A stretch of DNA of 7,426 nucleotides from Chloroflexota bacterium (GCA_022561095.1 JADFRV010000111.1:1-7426), one strand, 5' to 3'; shown: positions 1 through 5,843, counted from the stretch's first letter. Notes: generated by a model from the letters alone, not told the origin. A program made the numbers and translations.

Positions 1-34
1 CAGCGGTTACGGCGTTGAACTCCGGCGTTGTCAT
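1..34 (-). CDS. Start of an unidentified gene downstream of the sigma factor (partial)
   Basis: Only the first 11 codons are in the window, reading MTTPEFNAVTA before the sequence ends. An ATG at 32-34 is preceded by GGGAAG with a 6-nt spacer, a reasonable ribosome binding site. It begins 21 bp after the sigma-factor stop codon on the same strand, so the two are probably co-transcribed. A gene in this position behind a small ECF-type sigma factor is often an anti-sigma factor or another regulatory partner. That is an expectation from context; the 11 residues carry no recognisable motif. Confidence 0.5.
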   Translation of the reverse strand, partial: MTTPEFNAVTA

Positions 35-55
35 GTTGCGCTTCCCAGGAGGAGA

Positions 56-529
56 TCAGGCCAGGTGGGCGTAGGCGGCTACAGCCGCCGGCGAGGTCTG
101 CTCCTTGAGCTTGCGCAGGCCGGTCATGAGCAGGGAGCTGACGGATGTCTCACTGATGTGGAATACGTGGGCGATCTGGCCCCGGGTCAGGCGGGCATCA
201 AACACGAGTGACATAACCTCGCGTTCGCGAGGGTCGAGAGAATCGTCGTCGTTCGGCCTGCGGTTCTTGATGACAGGTCTACACATACGCCGTGCAGAGC
301 GAAAAAGTACAGTTCGAAACCGGTCCTCATCGCTGCTGCCCGCTCGCTGAAAGGCACGGTGAAAGGCCTGGACGACGATCTCCTGTGCGGGCTTGTCGCG
401 CCCAACGCAGGCGTACACATAGGCGAAGACACGGGGGAAGTAGGTTTCGTAGCGTTCGGTTGAGCTACCCAGATCAGTTGGGCCTGGGCGCTCCGTCTTC
501 TGCCCACGCTTCAGGAATGCGAATCTCAT
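56..529 (-). CDS. Small ECF-like RNA polymerase sigma factor (sigma-70 family, 157 aa)
   Basis: Likely directs RNA polymerase to a specific promoter set. Residues about 27-90 resemble sigma region 2 (YFPRVFAYVYACVG, then AFHRAF and FRTVLFRSARRM), though the core-binding helix is divergent. Residues about 97-143 are a clear region 4 helix-turn-helix: LDPREREVMSLVF, then GQIAHVFHISETSVSSLL, then LRKLKE. The linker between them is very short (about NRRPNDDD), and the protein is somewhat shorter than typical ECF factors (roughly 170-200 aa). The ATG at 527-529 has GGGAGG 5 nt upstream. It follows the PhoB-like regulator gene after a 121-bp gap holding a phased repeat array, and precedes another gene by 21 bp. 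No anti-sigma domain is fused to it. The family assignment is fairly secure from region 4; regulon and signal are unknown. Confidence 0.75.
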   Translation of the reverse strand: MRFAFLKRGQKTERPGPTDLGSSTERYETYFPRVFAYVYACVGRDKPAQEIVVQAFHRAFQRAGSSDEDRFRTVLFRSARRMCRPVIKNRRPNDDDSLDPREREVMSLVFDARLTRGQIAHVFHISETSVSSLLMTGLRKLKEQTSPAAVAAYAHLA

Positions 530-534
530 TACTG

Positions 535-540
535 CCTCCC
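535..540 (-). promoter_or_regulatory. Ribosome binding site of the sigma-factor gene
   Basis: The minus strand reads GGGAGG, followed by CAGTA and then the ATG. The near-consensus match and 5-nt spacing fix the start of the sigma gene. Confidence 0.7.
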
Positions 541-569
541 AACGTTTGTGAAGGTCTGCTTACAACTTC

Positions 570-599
570 AGGCTAGCAGAGACGGGACAGGCCGTGACA
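570..599 (-). promoter_or_regulatory. Possible weak promoter of the sigma-factor gene
   Basis: The minus strand has TGTCAC at 599-594, then an 18-bp spacer, then TAGCCT at 575-570. Both hexamers match the sigma-70 consensus poorly. The assignment rests mainly on position: the pair lies a few base pairs downstream of the 11-bp repeat array and about 40 bp before the start codon. A weak core promoter next to an activator-type array is what an activated promoter looks like, but a promoter read by the sigma factor itself or by another ECF factor is equally possible. Confidence 0.25.
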
Positions 600-605
600 G
601 GAAGA

Positions 606-646
606 TGGTGTAGGTCCGGTTAAGGGGGGGTTCAGATCAGGTAAAG
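606..646 (-). repeat. Four 11-bp-phased direct repeats, a PhoB/OmpR-type operator candidate
   Basis: On the minus strand four 8-mers stand in tandem, separated by 3 bp each: CTTTACCT (646-639), CTGAACCC (635-628), CTTAACCG (624-617) and CTACACCA (613-606). All share CTNNACC, so five fixed positions recur four times at exactly 11 bp; on the plus strand this is GGTNNAG. OmpR/PhoB-family regulators bind head-to-tail to direct repeats of this period, and the described cyanobacterial Pho box is built of CTTAACCT-like 8-mers with 3-bp spacers. The array begins 5 bp after the stop codon of a PhoB-like regulator gene and lies upstream of the sigma gene. The repeats are directly visible; their role as a regulator binding site is inference. 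Confidence 0.6.
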
Positions 647-650
647 ATCG

Positions 651-1490
651 CTAGCCACGCGCTTTGCTGAGGGGTACATCCAGCAGGGCTGTGAGCGGGT
701 CGTCCTGGCGCTGCTGGGAGCGGCGCTCCAGCATGTAGCCGAAGCCGCGAACGCAGAGGATGTAAGGGTTGCCGTCGCGGCCGTCCTCCAGCTTGCGCCG
801 CAGGTTGGCAATGTGAACCTTCACCAGGTTCTGAGCCTCGCGGTCATCGTAGTCATGCTCGTGGATGGCGGAGAGGAGAGAACGGGCGTCAATCACCCTG
901 CCCGTCTTCTCTGCCAGGACGGACAGGATACGGAACTCAGTGGGGGTCAGAGAGACCGGACGCTCCTTCAGCACTACCGCGCACTTGTCGAGGTCAATGA
1001 GGAGGTCTCTTATGGCGATGATGCCGGCGGTCTGGCCGGTCTGCCAGTGTTGAGCCCTGCGGAGCAGAGCGCGGACGCGAGCGGCGAATACTGTGGCGTC
1101 AGTTGATGCCGTAACGGCGTCGTCGGCGCCGGCGTCCATCACAGGCACGAAGTCGCCTTCGCTGGGGATCACAACGATGGTTGGCACGTCCTGGAGCCCG
1201 CGCACGGCGAGGCAGGCGCGCACGGCGATCCGCCCGTTCCGTTTGGCCAGGACGAGGAGATCAGGCGACTCGTCGTGGGCGAGGTCGAACAGATCGTGCA
1301 GCTCATGGGTGGGGGAGACGTTGAAGTTTTCAGCCTGTAGCGCCGTCTGGAAGGTGGACGACCAAACGTCAGGGTCGGCGAGGATGTAAGCGGTCCTCAG
1401 GCCGGCTCTGGGTTCTGTTTCCTGTACTGTTGTAGTCTTCATGGCCGTTAATGGGATCCTGCCCGGCTGGCGCAATGTAGTGCTGTCCAA
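651..1490 (-). CDS. OmpR/PhoB-family regulator with degenerate (aspartate-less) receiver domain
   Basis: DNA-binding transcription regulator of 279 aa. Residues about 33-145 fold like a response-regulator receiver (AYILADPD strand, PDLLVL strand, DAGADD turn, ARVRALLRRA helix). The phosphoacceptor position is Ala82 (PDLLVLA, where families read PDLVLLD), and the conserved Lys before the last helix is Ala128. Only one acidic residue of the usual pair remains (Asp39). Residues about 157-255 are an intact winged helix: SLTPTEFRILSVLAEKTGRV, then the recognition helix EAQNLVKVHIANLRRKLE, then the wing ILCVRGFGYMLE. Phosphorylation control is therefore unlikely, and no histidine kinase lies nearby. 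The longest frame starts with TTG at 1490; ATG at 1442 (MKTTTVQ, 263 aa) is a plausible alternative, and neither has a strong ribosome binding site. The adjacent phased repeats could be its target. Confidence 0.85.
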   Translation of the reverse strand: MDSTTLRQPGRIPLTAMKTTTVQETEPRAGLRTAYILADPDVWSSTFQTALQAENFNVSPTHELHDLFDLAHDESPDLLVLAKRNGRIAVRACLAVRGLQDVPTIVVIPSEGDFVPVMDAGADDAVTASTDATVFAARVRALLRRAQHWQTGQTAGIIAIRDLLIDLDKCAVVLKERPVSLTPTEFRILSVLAEKTGRVIDARSLLSAIHEHDYDDREAQNLVKVHIANLRRKLEDGRDGNPYILCVRGFGYMLERRSQQRQDDPLTALLDVPLSKARG

Positions 1491-1537
1491 TGTTGAGGAC
1501 GGATGAGGGACTCGGCGTGTTACAGGTCTGGAGCAGT

Positions 1538-1565
1538 CATTTATGCTCAGTGAGTGGACATAATG
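1538..1565. promoter_or_regulatory. Possible operator with inverted repeats upstream of the regulator gene
   Basis: The 151-bp gap between the ATPase gene and the regulator gene (1491-1641) must hold the regulator's own promoter if it has one. It contains CATTTATG (1538-1545) and CATAATG (1559-1565), which are inverted copies apart from one extra T. Between them is the 9-bp palindrome CTCAGTGAG (1546-1554). CATTAT and CATAAA on the minus strand could serve as -10 elements, but no convincing -35 partner was found. No CTNNACC array like the one upstream of the sigma gene is visible here. Confidence 0.25.
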
Positions 1566-1641
1566 GCGTGGGGCGGCGCTCGTTTGCGCGTATGATGAGG
1601 CCGATTATGCGCCCGGATGATAACGGCGCTAACGGGAAAGG

Positions 1642-3996
1642 CTACAGAAGGCGATGATCTAGTACGGGGGTTGCAACCGTAGCCCGCGGCTCGTCCAAGG
1701 GGGGGAGGTGGTAGAGGCGGTGCTGAGGCTCCAGGGCACTGTCTTCAAACCAGCGAAGGGTATGGTCGTCCTTGGAGAAGAGCAGTATCTGGATGCCCCT
1801 TTCCTGCGATAGGCGGGCCAGGAAGTCTAGGAGACGGGGCAGGCGTTGGCTATCGATATCCACGAACGGGTCGTCCAAGACCAGGGGGACAGGCTCGCCG
1901 ATAGAGCTCATATGCTGGGCGAGGCCGATGCGCATGAGGACATACATCAGGGCGAGAGTGCCGTGACTGACGGGCGGGTCGGCTATGGTTCGGTTGATCT
2001 CCGGCACATCCAGAGATATCTGTAGAGTGCTGGGATCGACGAAGGCATGGGTGTAGTGTCCCTGGGTGACGTAGTCCACGCCCTGGCTGAGGAATTCGTT
2101 AACGCGGGGGGCGAAGTCGCGGTAGACCTCGGTGACGGCCTCCTCGATAGTGTCCTTGGCCAGTTGGGCGGCGGCGCGGGCGCGCTCCAGTTGGCTGACC
2201 TGCCGCTGCCAGCGCTCGATCTCCTCCTCGATTTCCGGGTGGGGGCGGTGTTGGGCGAATGCGTAATCAATCTCCGTCCTGCGCTGTGTGTGCCGCAGTT
2301 GGGTCTCCTCCCGCTCCTGGCGCAAGCTATCGAGGCGAGCCGCAAGCTCCTCCAGGGTCTGGTCTGATTCACTCCCTTCCAGATTGGGGTGCAGGGCCAG
2401 GAGCCGCTGGAGGTTTCTGACGAGCTGCTGATGCTGGCGCTCCAGCTCCTGGGGCGAGCGGCCGTGGAGAAGGGCGCGACGGCGTTTAGCCACCTGCTCC
2501 TCGGCGGCTAGGGCGGCCTCATATTCCCGGCGAAGGTCGCAGGCCTGAAGGAAAGTAGCGATGGAGGTCTGGATGTCGCTGTGCTCGGCGGTTGCGGCAG
2601 TGGCCAGGAGACCCTGGAGCTGGCTGTCGATAGCGGTCAGGGCGGCGGCGGTGCGGCTCTCTTCAGCCTGGAGGCGGGCCAGGTTGTCCAAGGCGGGACG
2701 AAGGGTCAGGAAGCGGCGGTGTTTTTCCAGGAGGAGAACAGCCTCTGCGGGGGTTGTGGCGAGGGGCGGTGGCGAAGCGGGCTCCTGGGCGGGCGCGGCC
2801 TGTCGACGGAGGATGATACGTATGAGCCTGCGCATCAGGGCGGCGAGAGCGCGGCCGATGGCGCCGGCCCCGGTCAGGAGGGCGGCGGGCAGGCGGCGGC
2901 CGGGGGCAGGGGGCGTATAGGCCAGCCGTTCCAGTGCCAGGAGCTGATCCGGCGAGAGGGAGCCCACCTCCGCCTGGAGAGGGGCGTACTGGAGGCGGGT
3001 CTCCTCGTCTAGGGCGGCGCCGGCCTCGGCCAGTTCGGTCTGGAGGCGCTGGAGGGCGCCGGTGGTGGTGTGGCGGCGGCCGCTGAGGTCCTGGATCTCG
3101 TCGCGGAGATGGGTGGGGACGGTGGCGTAGGGCTTTAATTCCTCCTGACGGGCTTGGCTGCGGCTGAGGGCCTGGTCGACGTCTCGCAGGTCCTGTAGGC
3201 GGCCTGCCAGGTCGACAGTCTGGGAGCGGGTCAGAAGGACGTCTGTGCGGGCGAATTCGTCTTGGAGTTCAGCCAGACGGCTCTGGAGGTGGTCGACCTC
3301 GGCTGCTTTATCCGCGAGGGTCTGGCGGGCCTGGTCCAGCGCCTGGAGCTCCCGCTGGGCGGTGCGGAGGTGATCGCGGGCGCGGGGGAGGTCGGCGGTG
3401 CGGGCACGGTCGGTGCCGATCTTGGCGATGAGGTTGTTGAGGCGCTGGATAGCGTTGGTGGCGGAAACGTCGCGGCGGGCGGAGTCAGCCAGGGAGGCGA
3501 TGGCGTCGCCGATCTCGCGGGGGGAGGCGCCGCGGGAGACCTCGAATATCTCGCCCTGGGAGATGAAGGCGCAGCTCTGGAAGACGGCGCGGCTCATCCC
3601 CAGGTGACGGCGGGCGAAGGGGAGGTTGCCGTGGCGTCCGCGTCCGAACTGAGGGGCGATGTCCTGGCCTGTAGTGAGGTCAACGAGCTGAGTGGGGATG
3701 TCGGCGGTGATGAAGTCGCGGCGTACCTGGAAGCGGCGACCGTTATTCAGCTCGTATTCCAGGAGGCCGCGGTAATCGGGACCGGCCCAGGGGCGGAAGC
3801 GTTCGTAGCGGGCGGTCTCGTCGGGGCGGGCGCGGTCGTGGTCGTAGAAGCCGTAGAGGAGAGCAAGGACGGCCTGCTGGAGGGTGGACTTGCCGGCCTC
3901 GTTGAGGCCGTGGAAGAGGTTGAGGCCGGGGGCCAGGTCGGTCTGGAAGGACTGCAGACAGCCGAAGCCAGGAAGTTCGATACGGCGCAGCCTCAC
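1642..3996 (-). CDS. sbcC: SbcC/Rad50/YhaN-like SMC-type ATPase, 784 aa, without a zinc hook
   Basis: ATPase subunit of a Mre11-Rad50-type DNA end-processing complex. The N-terminal lobe has Walker A GLNEAGKST (residues 30-38) and a Q-loop FISQGEI around Gln147. Residues about 200-350 and 415-615 are Glu/Gln/Arg/Leu-rich coiled-coil arms. The C-terminal lobe has an ABC signature VSHGT (676-680), Walker B PLVLDDPF (704-711, Asp where Rad50 usually has Glu) and a D-loop VDID. The protein is short for SbcC (E. coli about 1,050 aa). There is no CxxC zinc hook: the only cysteines are 12, 142 and 486. A hydrophobic, Arg-rich stretch at about 369-398 flanked by Pro/Ala-rich linkers takes the hinge position. 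The Asp-Asp Walker B and missing hook recall YhaN. The start is GTG at 3994-3996, overlapping the nuclease stop codon, so expression is probably translationally coupled. Confidence 0.85.
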   Translation of the reverse strand: MRLRRIELPGFGCLQSFQTDLAPGLNLFHGLNEAGKSTLQQAVLALLYGFYDHDRARPDETARYERFRPWAGPDYRGLLEYELNNGRRFQVRRDFITADIPTQLVDLTTGQDIAPQFGRGRHGNLPFARRHLGMSRAVFQSCAFISQGEIFEVSRGASPREIGDAIASLADSARRDVSATNAIQRLNNLIAKIGTDRARTADLPRARDHLRTAQRELQALDQARQTLADKAAEVDHLQSRLAELQDEFARTDVLLTRSQTVDLAGRLQDLRDVDQALSRSQARQEELKPYATVPTHLRDEIQDLSGRRHTTTGALQRLQTELAEAGAALDEETRLQYAPLQAEVGSLSPDQLLALERLAYTPPAPGRRLPAALLTGAGAIGRALAALMRRLIRIILRRQAAPAQEPASPPPLATTPAEAVLLLEKHRRFLTLRPALDNLARLQAEESRTAAALTAIDSQLQGLLATAATAEHSDIQTSIATFLQACDLRREYEAALAAEEQVAKRRRALLHGRSPQELERQHQQLVRNLQRLLALHPNLEGSESDQTLEELAARLDSLRQEREETQLRHTQRRTEIDYAFAQHRPHPEIEEEIERWQRQVSQLERARAAAQLAKDTIEEAVTEVYRDFAPRVNEFLSQGVDYVTQGHYTHAFVDPSTLQISLDVPEINRTIADPPVSHGTLALMYVLMRIGLAQHMSSIGEPVPLVLDDPFVDIDSQRLPRLLDFLARLSQERGIQILLFSKDDHTLRWFEDSALEPQHRLYHLPPLDEPRATVATPVLDHRLL

Positions 3997-5126
3997 CGCG
4001 GCCTGACCTCCCGCTTGTCGAAGGCGTCGAGGCCGTAGACGAGGGCAGTCTCAGCGGACTCCAGCTCGGAACCGCTGAGCGCCTTCATCTTGCGGCGGAT
4101 AAGCCGGACGAAGGTGCCTTTCGTAGTGGACTCCTCAGCCAGCTCGTCGTAGTCGTAGGCTGGGTAGGTTGAGTCCACGATATCCAGGAAGGCGAAGCGC
4201 TCCGCGCAGGCGTTGAGGAGGCCGGCGCGGTCAAAGTCGACCTCGGGCTGGAGCTGGCCCTGGAGGATGATGCGGGCGATGAGTGATGCAGCGGCTCCCT
4301 CTTCGGTGGAGGCGAAGGACTCGATGGCGGCGCGGATCTCGTCTGAAGTAAGGATTGACGAGACGTCCGAGTGAAAGGTGCGGTAGTTGATGCGGTTAAA
4401 GGGGAGAAGTTGAGGGCTGATGGCATCCTGGGAGACGCGTAGGAGGAGGACGAAGTGGTCGCCCTCCTCGTCAAAGCCTAGGGGCTCGGGGGTGCCTGGG
4501 TAGGCGAAGGTGGGGTCATCACGGGGTGAGAGGCGGGCCTGGTGATAGTGGCCCAGGAGGGCGAAGTGGGCGCCGGTAGCGCCGATATCAGTGGGCTGGA
4601 AGGGGGCGTGGGCGGGCTTGCCCTCGGGGACGGCGTGGGTGTCGGAGCCGTGAAACAGGAGGAGGTGGCGGCCGGGCCCGGATACGTGGAAGCCTTTGAG
4701 GAGGTTGTCGCGCATGGCGGGGCCGTTGTGGCCGGCGCCCCAGAGGGTGAGCTCATCGCTCAGGGGGACGGGCTGGAAGGCGGGTTCGCTGAAGATGGTG
4801 ACGTTGGGGGGCCATTCTATCTGGCGGTAGAGGGACTCCGGGACGTAGGGGTCGTGGTTGCCGGGGGCGATGAAGGCGGGAATGGGGGCCAGGCGCTCCA
4901 ATTGCTGCCGGAGGAAGTGGCCGGTGTCCAGAGTGGAGCGCTCATGCTCGTAGAGGTCACCGCCGATGGTAACGGCGTCGACCTTTTGGTCGAGGGCGAG
5001 ATCGATGAAGCGGCGGAGGGCGTCGCGGAGCTCCTGGCGGCGGTTGTTGGCGATGTCAGTCTTCATGCCGCTACCGCCGAAAGTACGATCTAGGTGGACG
5101 TCCGCGGTGTGGAGTATGGTGGGCAA
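3993..5126 (-). CDS. sbcD: SbcD/Mre11-like DNA repair exonuclease (metallophosphoesterase), 377 aa
   Basis: Likely the Mn2+-dependent nuclease that works with the adjacent ATPase on DNA ends and hairpins. The calcineurin-like metal ligands are complete: HTADVHLD (Asp9, His11), GGDLYE (Asp57), GNHD (Asn90-His91-Asp92), His159 in LLLFHGSD, and GHYH (His193, His195). Residues about 255-345 form the capping domain, and the C-terminus ends in a basic helix (RLIRRKMKAL) that may contact the ATPase. The length is normal for SbcD/YhaO (about 400 aa). The start is TTG at 5124-5126: a TAG lies six codons upstream in frame and no ATG or GTG precedes the HTADVHLD motif. A modest AGG sits 7 nt before it. 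The gene is first in a two-gene operon behind a good sigma-70 promoter. YhaO is the alternative name given the YhaN features of its partner. Confidence 0.9.
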   Translation of the reverse strand: MPTILHTADVHLDRTFGGSGMKTDIANNRRQELRDALRRFIDLALDQKVDAVTIGGDLYEHERSTLDTGHFLRQQLERLAPIPAFIAPGNHDPYVPESLYRQIEWPPNVTIFSEPAFQPVPLSDELTLWGAGHNGPAMRDNLLKGFHVSGPGRHLLLFHGSDTHAVPEGKPAHAPFQPTDIGATGAHFALLGHYHQARLSPRDDPTFAYPGTPEPLGFDEEGDHFVLLLRVSQDAISPQLLPFNRINYRTFHSDVSSILTSDEIRAAIESFASTEEGAAASLIARIILQGQLQPEVDFDRAGLLNACAERFAFLDIVDSTYPAYDYDELAEESTTKGTFVRLIRRKMKALSGSELESAETALVYGLDAFDKREVRPR

Positions 5127-5166
5127 GGGATGGCCTATCTGCTAAAGGGGATTCTCACCTTCTCCA

Positions 5167-5194
5167 ATTTTAGCTGTTGAGTAAGGGATGTCAA
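5167..5194 (-). promoter_or_regulatory. Sigma-70-type promoter of the sbcDC operon
   Basis: The minus strand reads TTGACA at 5194-5189, a 16-bp spacer, then TAAAAT at 5172-5167. The -35 is a perfect match and the -10 matches five of six positions. It predicts a transcript starting near 5160 with a leader of about 34 nt before the TTG start codon. The -35 lies inside one of the TGTCAAC boxes of this intergenic region, so a protein binding those boxes would compete with polymerase. Confidence 0.65.
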
Positions 5195-5236
5195 CCGGAT
5201 GTTATCGTCGCTCCAAGTTTAGGCGATCTGTTCTAG

Positions 5237-5256
5237 CTGTCAACCATCGTTGACAG
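5237..5256. repeat. Perfect 8-bp inverted repeat in the divergent promoter region
   Basis: CTGTCAAC (5237-5244), CATC, then GTTGACAG (5249-5256) form a perfect inverted repeat with a 4-bp centre. The same TGTCAAC half-site recurs at 5189-5195 inside the sbcDC -35 element, and a partial copy GTTGA lies at 5176-5180. The position between two divergent genes, about 30 bp before the PPOX start codon, suits a dimeric repressor operator. It has no T-tract and lies upstream of both flanking genes, so it is not a terminator. Confidence 0.5.
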
Positions 5257-5278
5257 GCCGCAGGCGGCTTGGTACCTT
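5250..5278 (+). promoter_or_regulatory. Possible promoter of the PPOX-MBL gene pair
   Basis: TTGACA at 5250-5255 is followed by a 17-bp spacer and TACCTT at 5273-5278. The -35 is perfect but the -10 matches only three of six positions. If used, transcription would start around 5285, giving a nearly leaderless message for the ATG at 5288 or a leader of about 15 nt for the ATG at 5300. The -35 is contained in the right arm of the inverted repeat, so the two features would interfere if both are real. Confidence 0.35.
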
Positions 5279-5287
5279 GCAGCCGCC

Positions 5288-5773
5288 ATGCCGAAGCGAA
5301 TGAGTCGCGCGGAGTGGGAGCGATTTCTGGCCGGGCGGCACGTGGCGGTACTGGCCACGCTGGGGCCGGACGGGGAGCCGGTGCTCACGCCCATCTGGTA
5401 TCTGTATCGGGACGGGTTGCTGTTCATGCGCACAGGTCAGGAGAGCGTGAAGGCGCGTAACGCAAGTCGCGATCCTCGGGTGACGGTTTGCATCCAGGAT
5501 GAACATGCCCCCTACCGCAGCGTGACGCTGTACGGGCGCGCCTCGGTTGAAGCGGCGGAGGAGGGGTTGAGCGCGACGCTCTCTCGGCGCTACTTGGGGG
5601 CCGTGGGAGGTGCGGCTTATCTGCGAATGGCGGGCGAGGCGGTGGAGCAGAGCGCGGAGGTAACGCTGGTGGTTCGGCCGGAGCGGGTGGTGACGCAGGA
5701 TTTCGCGGCGGAGACGCCGTTGGTCGGGCGGCTGTGGCTGCTGGCCAAGCGGCTGCTACCGCCCTGGCTGTAG
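5288..5773 (+). CDS. PPOX-class (split-barrel) flavin/F420-binding family protein, 161 aa
   Basis: A member of the pyridoxamine-5'-phosphate-oxidase-like split beta-barrel superfamily, which includes FMN- and F420-dependent reductases. The N-terminal fold signature is clear: HVAVLATLGPDGEPVLTPIW (18-37), then LLFMRTGQESVKARNASRDPRVTVCI (44-69), where Lys55 and Arg57-Asn58 occupy the region that contacts cofactor phosphate in this family, then VTLYGRASVEA (79-89). The C-terminus ends in an amphipathic hydrophobic stretch (GRLWLLAKRLLPPWL) that might sit against a membrane or a partner. The start at 5288 has no clear ribosome binding site; ATG at 5300 (Met5) is the alternative. The MBL hydrolase follows after 70 bp and is probably co-transcribed. 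Cofactor and substrate cannot be read from the sequence; F420 is plausible given the neighbouring LLM-type gene. Confidence 0.8.
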   Translation: MPKRMSRAEWERFLAGRHVAVLATLGPDGEPVLTPIWYLYRDGLLFMRTGQESVKARNASRDPRVTVCIQDEHAPYRSVTLYGRASVEAAEEGLSATLSRRYLGAVGGAAYLRMAGEAVEQSAEVTLVVRPERVVTQDFAAETPLVGRLWLLAKRLLPPWL

Positions 5774-5830
5774 ACGGCATCCAGCCAGGCATGACAGCCG
5801 TACGAGCCACCGATCCGTGGAGCGTCGGGC

Positions 5831-5837
5831 AAGGAGG
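5831..5837 (+). promoter_or_regulatory. Strong ribosome binding site of the MBL gene
   Basis: AAGGAGG stands 6 nt before the ATG at 5844. It decides the start: the open frame extends nine codons further up to a GTG at 5817, but that codon has no comparable site and lies upstream of this one. Confidence 0.8.
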
Positions 5838-5843
5838 ATAAGC

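Noticed and set aside
543..565. Imperfect hairpin TTGTGAAG...CTTACAA in the leader of the sigma gene
   Set aside because: Only seven pairs with a bulge, no T-tract and no overlap with the ribosome binding site, so neither a terminator nor a convincing riboregulator.
624..630. Run of seven G residues, considered as a quadruplex or slippage site
   Set aside because: A single G-run without three more runs nearby cannot form a standard quadruplex, and it lies between genes; it is explained as part of the phased repeat region.
3262..4038. Long open frame (258 codons) on the plus strand, opposite the ATPase gene
   Set aside because: Its translation is Gly/Val/Ala/Glu-rich without motifs, as expected antisense to a GC-rich coding strand. 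The minus strand encodes a complete Walker A lobe here.
4542..5093. Open frame of 183 codons on the plus strand, opposite the nuclease gene
   Set aside because: Low-complexity Gly/Val composition and no family pattern; the opposite strand holds all the metal-binding motifs of a metallophosphoesterase.
5152..5163. GGAGAAGG-like ribosome site in the sbcDC leader followed by a GTG
   Set aside because: The frame it would open stops after seven codons at a TAG and does not join the nuclease frame; no sign of an attenuator hairpin.
5817..5843. Longer start (GTG at 5817) for the MBL hydrolase
   Set aside because: The AAGGAGG site lies downstream of this codon and is ideally placed for ATG 5844; the nine extra residues do not resemble the family.
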